DNA of 64,000 nucleotides from Combretum micranthum. Lineage: Eukaryota > Streptophyta > Magnoliopsida > Myrtales > Combretaceae. Positions 58,462 through 64,000 of the stretch are shown here, one piece after another. The notes below the pieces were generated by a model, which was not told the origin of the DNA, made no database searches, and saw nothing but the letters and a program-made list of their open reading frames with translations. The first letter of the stretch is position 1. The number at the start of each line of letters is the position of its first letter. Where the stretch lies: NCBI GenBank assembly GCA_024138025.1, contig JAMXBD010001369.1, forward strand, positions 310,001 to 374,000. Reading direction: 5' to 3'. The translations under genes and the position numbers were made by a program.

Positions 58462-59786
58462 CTATTCAAATAACTCGGGGTATTTCTGCTTCATTTCGTT
58501 CTCGGGCTCCCATGTCGCTTCCCTCTCGGTTTGTCCCGTCCACAAAACCTTCACATAAGGGATTACTTTTCTCCTCAACACTTTATCAATCCTATCCAAG
58601 ACTTTGATCGGTTTCTCCACCGTGTTCAAATTTGGTTGAATCTCCGGTTGATGTGTAGAAAGAATAGTTTCGGGATCGATATGCACTTTCGAAGTTGTGA
58701 CACATGGAATACATCATGCACTTCCGACAAATTTGGTGGTAGAGCTAATCGATAAGCCAATGGTCCAATTCTTTCTAGAATCTCATACGGACCAATGTAC
58801 CTTGGGTTCAATTTACCTCTAGCTCCAAATCTAATAATCCCTTTTGTTGGTGAAATTCTAAGAAACACATGATCACCCACTTCAAACTCCAATGGTCTTC
58901 TCCTCATGTCGGCATAGCTTTTATACCGATCTTGAGCCGTTTTCATCCTTTGCTTAACCACTTGAATTTTTCTACCGCTTGTTGCACTAATTCTGGCCCA
59001 AAATAACCTTTCCCAACTTCATCCCAATGTATTGGAGATCTGCATTTTCTACCATAGAGCGCTTCATAGGGTGCCATTTGAATTGTTACTTGAAAACTGT
59101 TGTTGTAGCAAATTCAACAAGTGGCAAGTAAGTATCCCACTTATTGCCAAAATCTAGTGTACATGCTCTAAGCATATCTTCTAGGATTTGAATCGTTCTT
59201 TCCGATTGCCCGTCTGTCTGCGGATGAAATGCAGTACTAAACTGAAGTTGAGTACCTAAAGCGGCATGTAGACTTTTCCAAAATCGCTAACAAACGGAAT
59301 CTCGATCAGAAGTAATTGTCTTCGGAATCCCATGTAATCTCACTATTTCTTTGATATAGGTATGTGCCATCCTTTCCAAAGAATCTCCAACCCTCAAAGG
59401 TATGAAATGAGCCGATTTCGTTAATCTATCCACGATTACCCAAATAACTTCATGCCTCGCAATAGTCTTGGGTAAAGCTGATATGAAATCCATGGTAATA
59501 TCATCCCATTTCCATTCAGGTATGGATAAAGGTCGAAGCTCTCCTCCGGGTCGTTGATGCTCGATTTTTATTTGTTGACAAGTCAAACACTTGGATACAT
59601 AATGAGCAATATCCTCTTTAAACCTTCCCACCATAAATTTTTCTTCAAGTCTCTATACATTTTGGTGGTTCCCGGGTGGATCGAATATGAAGACGAATGA
59701 GCTTCCTTCAAGATTTCTTCTCTCAACTCATATGGCACAAAAAGTCGATTCCCATATCTAATAACTTCATCTTCACCAATTCTCAA
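58462..59786 (-). pseudogene. Element B integrase with chromodomain
   Basis: The zinc-binding HPGTTKMYRDLKKNLWW (59583-59786 region) and [16 protein letters not shown] form the HHCC finger. ITMDFISALPK holds the first catalytic [14 protein letters not shown] follows, and SDRDS has the second. HPQTDGQSERTIQ with the catalytic E lies at about 59190-59230 in another frame. The C-terminal part is FEVGDHVFLRISPTKG, NPRYIGPYEILERIG and VHDVFHVSQLRK (58626-58961). The chromodomain around PYVKVLWTGQTEREATWE ends at the stop at 58462. Four frames in series mean at least three frame changes. Confidence 0.88.
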
Positions 59787-60025
59787 CTCTTTTCTCTTCC
59801 CTTCTCCAATGGCTAACTTTATTCTTTTAACTCATCATCTTGCTTTTGGACTTGTTTAATCCTTTCCAAAATTGTCGGTTGCAAGGATAATTGAGCCAAT
59901 ATCACATCAACTTGCTAAAGTAACCTCAAGTTCTAATTTCATGAAATCCATCTGAATTCCTTTGGCTAGAGATCATAATCACATCATCCATTTGCTTCTT
60001 CCTACTGAGTGCATCTGCTACTACG

Positions 60026-60364
60026 TTAGCTTTCCCGGGTGATAAAGTATTTCCACTCATAATCTTTAATCAACTCAAGCCATCTTCTTTGCCTCATATT
60101 AAGTTCTTTCTGGGTGAATATGTATTTCAAACTCTTGTGATCCGTATAGATCTTACATTTCTCTCCAAACAAATAATGTCTCCAAAGCTTCAATGCGAGA
60201 ACCACTGCTGCCAATTCAAGATCATGCACCGGATAATTCTTCTCATGGGGTTTTAGCTGCCTTGATGCATAAGCTATAACTTTTCCATCTTGCATGAGAA
60301 CACAACCGAGTCCTTGGATAGATGCATCACTGAAGACTTCAAATTCCTTTCCACTCACAGGCAA
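60026..60364 (-). pseudogene. Element B RNase H
   Basis: [63 protein letters not shown] and [11 protein letters not shown] follow the usual order, with the first catalytic D in FSDAS, E in LELAA and D in YTDH. It is in a frame different from the RT upstream (60516). Bases 60365-60515 hold the degraded connection (thumb) segment. Confidence 0.88.
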
Positions 60365-60515
60365 TGCTAAAATAGGAGCCGATCAATCTTTCTTTCAACT
60401 CTTTAAAACTCCTCTCACAATTGTCATCCCACACATACTTGGTATTCTTCCGTGTTAACTTGGTTATTGGAGACCAGTTTAGAAAATCCTTCAACAAATC
60501 TTCGGTAGTATCCAG

Positions 60516-61787
60516 CTAATCCAAGGAAACTTCTAATTCACTCACATTAGTAGGCCTTGCCCATTTCAAAATAGCTTCAATCTTCATTGGATCAACCGAA
60601 ATACCTGCCTTTGAGATAATATGCCCAAGAAAAGATATTTCTTCCAACCAAAACTGACACTTGGTAAATTTCGCATAAAGTTTCTTCTCTCGGAGTTTTC
60701 GTAACACAAGTCTCAAATGCTCTCGATGCTCCTCCTTGTTCCGAGAATATATCAAAATATCATCAATGAATACTATGACAAATGAATCCAAATAATCTTT
60801 GAAAACTCTATTCATCAAATCCATGAATGCGGCTGGAGCATTGGTTAACCCAAAAGGCATTACCAAAAACTCGAAGTGTCCATACCGAGTCCGGAAAGCC
60901 GTCTTCTGAATATCTTGCGATTTGATCTTGAGTTGATAATATCCTGATCTCAGGTCGATCTTAGAGAACACTGTAGCTCCCTTTAACTGATCAAACAAAT
61001 CATCGATCCTTGGTAAAGGGTATTTGTTCTTGATAGTAACTCGGTTCAATTCCCGGTAATCAATACACATGCGTAAACTTTCATCTTTCTTCTTGACAAA
61101 CAGCACAGGAGCACCCCAAGGCGATATACTCGGTCTGATAAAGCCCAAGTCTTGTAACTCTTGTAATTGTAACTTCAATTCCTTCAATTCAGCTGGAGCC
61201 ATCCTATATGGAGCTTTAGAGATAGGTACCGTTCCAGGCAAAACCTCAATCCCAAACTCTATCTCCCGATCCGGTGGTAATCCAGGTAACTTCTCAGGAA
61301 ATACATCCATAAACTCATTCACAATGGGTGTCATTTTGATATCCACTTCTTCAATATTCATTGCTGCTACAACTGGTTTTTCCCACAGTTCCATAAACTT
61401 CATACTCCTAGGTCTCAACCTTTCCAATTTATGTGTGAAACTCCCATCAATCAAGCCAAAACTTAACTCCGCCTTACTACAATCTATAGTGACCTTATAT
61501 TGATTTAGCCAATTCATTCCCAAAATCACATCAAAATCAGATAAAGGCAACACTATCATATCAATAGGCATGCTCACATTTGAAATCACAACATTTATAC
61601 TTTTACACACACAAGGATGTCTATTTTCAATCACCAACGGAGTAGTCACACACATAACACGATCAATCAACAATTCAGAGGCAAGCTCACAATCATTCAT
61701 AAAATTTTCAGAAATACAAGCATGAGTCGCTCCAGTATCAATTAGCACATATGCATCCCTATTAGCAACACTCAGTATACCTGCCAA
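60516..61787 (-). pseudogene. Element B protease and reverse transcriptase (423-codon open frame)
   Basis: The protease active site is [14 protein letters not shown] (intact DTGA), followed by [21 protein letters not shown] starts with [17 protein letters not shown] and [17 protein letters not shown]. Motifs are [61 protein letters not shown] and [12 protein letters not shown]. The frame is open from protease through RT palm and ends soon after. This is the longest uninterrupted coding stretch in the window. Its protein cuts the polyprotein and copies the RNA. The continuation to RNase H is out of frame, so the complete element is not functional as read. Confidence 0.9.
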
Positions 61788-61792
61788 AGTGT

Positions 61793-62155
61793 CTACTGAG
61801 GGTGTGTCCTCAATCTGTTGTAAGGCAAAAACCCTCGGATTTGTCTTTCCCTTCTCTCATCAACACTCTTCACATTAGGTCGGTCCTTGCAATTAGAAAT
61901 GTGATGCCCTCTTTGCTTGCAATATGCACAAAAGACCGGTGGTAGTTTCGGATTCTTGCACTCTCTAGACTTATGCCCAACTTGACCACATGAGAAACAT
62001 GCATTGGGAATCCACTTGCAATCGGACAACTCATGAGGACCATAGCATCTAAAACATTTCTTTTCAAATGCAAGTGTAGGAGCTTTATATATCTTGGTCT
62101 CCTTGTCGTCCCATAAATGGCTTCTTTCCTTTACCCACACCTCGATAACTATCAT
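61793..62155 (-). pseudogene. Element B gag zinc-knuckle region
   Basis: The tandem CCHC knuckles are CFRCYGPHELSDC, CFSCGQVGHKSREC and CAYCKQRGHHISNC, so three are present, against two in A1. This is the nucleocapsid part of Gag. It overlaps the gag core frame (62085-62753) by about 70 bases in a different frame, and it ends six bases before the protease frame. Confidence 0.85.
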
Positions 62156-62753
62156 AAGATGAAGTAGGAGCGGGCCTCTTCCCTAGAAATGCAGCTCTCT
62201 TTGCTCTCCTAACTCTACTATCGTTCTGAATTTGCTCCATTAGCAAAGCTTTGGCCACCATATCCGATAAGGTATGCAACTCAAATTTCTTCACTTCACT
62301 TTGGATTTCTTCATTCAGTCCATTCTGAAATTTCTGAACTTTCATCCTCTCATCTCGGTAATCACCTCCCGCAAAACGCAACAGTCTACAGAATTCTCCA
62401 TGATATTCATCTACAGTCTTACTCCCTTGTCTCAAGTTTAACCAATCGGTTATCATCCTCTCTCTCACTGAATTCGGAAAGTACTTGATGAAAAATATAT
62501 CCTTGAATGCATTCCATGATATGGGTAATTGTAAATTTCCACTTGTTAATCTCCACCAATTATAAGCTTCTTTCTTCATCATGTAAACCGCTAAATCCAC
62601 TTTATTATCTTCCGGGGTTCTACTGGCGGCAAACGTTTTCTCAAGTTCCTCTATCCACCCTTCAGCTACTGTAGGGTCGGTACTAGTGCCATCAAACTCT
62701 GGAACCATCTTACTAAAATCATGTAACTTGATTTGATTGGATTGATCATTCAC
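62085..62753 (-). pseudogene. Element B gag core
   Basis: MVPEFDGTSTDPTVAEGW, IEELEKTFAA, AYMMKKEAYNWW-like text, SVRERMITDWLNLRQGSKTV, DEYHGEFCRLLRFAG and KFQNGLNEEIQSEV match the helical retrotransposon Gag core (usual F-x-Y...L-R-Q-G...V-x-E-Y...F-x-x-G-L). The frame opens at 62753 at a GTG preceded by ACTTT. A one-base change there disconnects it from the N-terminal frame. Confidence 0.88.
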
Positions 62754-62865
62754 AAAGTAGCCTCATTTGATCTCATCCCTTGCTGATTACCTTGCTGCAT
62801 GAGATGTTGAGTTTGTTGATACATCATCATCTGATACTGCTGCATCATGGCCATCATATCCCTCA

Positions 62866-63147
62866 TCATACCATACATCGAGTTCGGGTCACTAGTTGGT
62901 ATTTGTGACATAGGAGGAATGGGTGGTATAGGTGGAGGTGGAGGAATTGAGTCTGTGGAGGAACTTGTGAAGCTGAAGCCGATGCAGGCGATGGAGTAGT
63001 CTCACTGCTCGGTGTAGAAGATGAAGTGGGAGCAAATGTAGACGATGACTGTGGTGGTGGTGGCATACTTTCTCTATCAGAATGTTGCCTAGTAGACCTC
63101 CTTAACCTGTCCATCTTTACAATTGCATAGATATATTCAACACACAT
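62866..63147 (-). pseudogene. Element B gag N-terminus
   Basis: A basic start MDRLRRSTRQHSDRESM is followed by a proline/serine/threonine-rich stretch (PPPPQSSSTFAP, SSTPSSETTPS). Downstream (62770-62880) another frame holds a methionine/glutamine-rich MMAMMQQYQMMMYQQTQ segment. The true start is probably the M at about 63114. Element A1 has a comparable P/Q-rich N-terminus. Confidence 0.65.
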
Positions 63148-63409
63148 TCATGCATGCATCTAAATTCCTAATCACATACAAACTTATCAAATTAACATTT
63201 ACATTCAGGCATAGATAAGCAAACAATTCAAAGACATCAACAAACAATAAGCAATTGGTAGACAAGAAATCAAATAACAATTATGTAAAACACAAAAGAA
63301 AGATTACACACAACTATTTGGATAGCTTAATTCTTTTCTATACTATTAGTTGTGTCTAGGTCAAGTCTTAAATAATCATGACAATTAAATAAGCAATTAA
63401 TCAAACTCC

Positions 63410-63421
63410 GCTCTGATACCA
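63410..63421 (-). promoter_or_regulatory. Element B primer-binding site (initiator Met tRNA)
   Basis: TGGTATCAGAGC on the minus strand starts two bases after the 5' LTR end. Only about 260 bases separate it from the gag start, so there is no room for the pre-gag frame of A1 and C. Confidence 0.92.
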
Positions 63422-63423
63422 AC

Positions 63424-64000
63424 TGTAAGGACCCGAATTTTACCCCTATATTTGATATAGGAGATAACGGATCCCCAACCACATATAACCCCTAAGATTA
63501 TATGTAAGGTTGCCTAAAGATAGTTTGAGTAATTGTTTATTAATTCTATAAGATATTATACAACAAAAACATAGATATTAGCAGCGGAAATAACTCTACT
63601 TCTAAATAGCTACATACATACATAATATATTACATCCAAGGCTTTTTATAAGCCTTAACAAAATTCTCAAAACACAACTCTACTAACACAACATTTACAC
63701 CATCAACCAAAAATGAATCTCATCTAATCTATTACATTTATAGGGTCCATTGAGTCCATGGTCATCTCTAATCCTCCAACCCATCAAGAAAATCCTCGAA
63801 GTCAGTTCCGTACCCCATACTCGTATAGAACTCATCGGGATCATCACCTGAAATAGATAAAATATGAGCCAAAGGCCCAGTACACAAGTAACGAATACAA
63901 ATGCGAAGTGAATCACACATTCTTAGGCTAGATGCATTATGCAACAATCGCTTATTCATTAATAAGTCTTTAATTAATAAGACAACACGGGAGTATTCAA
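63424..64000 (-). repeat. Element B 5' LTR, cut by the window end
   Basis: It starts TGTAAGGACCCGAATTTTACC and follows the 3' LTR to the last base. Differences are mainly small indels. About 2.1 kb should continue outside the window. Confidence 0.9.

Larger units (their letters stand above)
55751..64000 (-). mobile_element. Element B: Ty3/gypsy chromovirus, right end outside the window
   Basis: 3' LTR 55751-58410, polypurine tract, integrase with chromodomain, RNase H, RT/protease, zinc knuckles, gag, primer site (63410-63421) and the start of the 5' LTR (63424 onward) lie in order on the minus strand. It carries a chromodomain and resembles A1 throughout, but the LTRs end in GGTCCTTACA (minus strand) instead of GCGTGACA and it has no extra pre-gag frame. 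The LTR starts, over about 300 bases, show more indels than the A1 pair. Frame changes occur at 60400-60510, 59290, 62085-62155, 61790 and 62760. Confidence 0.88.

Noticed and set aside
61069..61503. 144-codon plus-strand frame
   Set aside because: Antisense shadow of the element B protease/RT frame.
1..64000. tRNA genes, rRNA, CRISPR arrays, bacterial-type operons
   Set aside because: No cloverleaf-capable tRNA sequence apart from the SINE-like head and primer sites, no rRNA-like stretch, and no regularly spaced identical repeats. The window is plant nuclear DNA.

Overview
This window is nuclear DNA from a flowering plant, most likely a eudicot. The evidence is AT-rich intergenic sequence, layers of nested LTR retrotransposons (Ty3/gypsy chromoviruses and Ty1/copia) with initiator-Met-tRNA primer sites, a hAT DNA transposon, a probable tRNA-derived SINE, and one intact two-exon Bet v 1/PR-10 gene. 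The species cannot be fixed from the sequence. There is no rRNA, no convincing tRNA gene, no CRISPR and no prokaryotic gene organisation. Most long open frames are transposon proteins or their antisense shadows.

Layout. 1-3127 is most of a long LTR of 'family A' (ends in GCGTGACA or a variant, TATAAATA about 0.7 kb in). 3240-3845 is a second decayed copy of its 3' part. 3846 to about 13600 is a very old Ty3/gypsy element ('X') whose pol gene is split by three later insertions: 4045-5627 (solo LTR, perfect 5-bp target duplication), about 6150-7335, and 8956-12808 (complete solo family-A LTR). 13600-18628 is AT-rich debris with a copia integrase scrap and a family-B-like LTR fragment.

18629-24176 is element C, a family-A relative: 3.6 kb LTR, primer site, an extra open frame upstream of gag, then the start of gag. 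It runs straight into a truncated minus-strand copia element (24177-26772). 28060-28640 is another scrap of X. 29101-45736 is a hAT transposon with terminal inverted repeats and an imperfect 8-bp target duplication, interrupted by A1 (29229-41795), a nearly complete minus-strand Tekay/Del-type chromovirus. The hAT holds an N-terminal transposase fragment with a BED zinc finger and, on the other strand, a decayed gene resembling the 'putative plant transposon protein' family.

46887-47854 is the PR-10 gene, the only intact host gene seen. 48833-49830 resembles a Tat/Ogre-type LTR. 51890-53544 is a copia remnant (D), broken by a minus-strand family-A LTR (53545-55750). That LTR is itself broken by element B (55751 to beyond 64000), a second minus-strand chromovirus with 2.66 kb LTRs.

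The most interesting signals are: (1) a reading frame between primer site and gag that appears, at recognisable but low similarity, in both element C and element A1; (2) CpG-dense hairpin-forming GCCGGCG word arrays in the LTRs of two otherwise different families, B and C; (3) the hAT element with its nested retrotransposon and foreign-looking passenger frame. All similarities were judged by eye, without alignment or database search.
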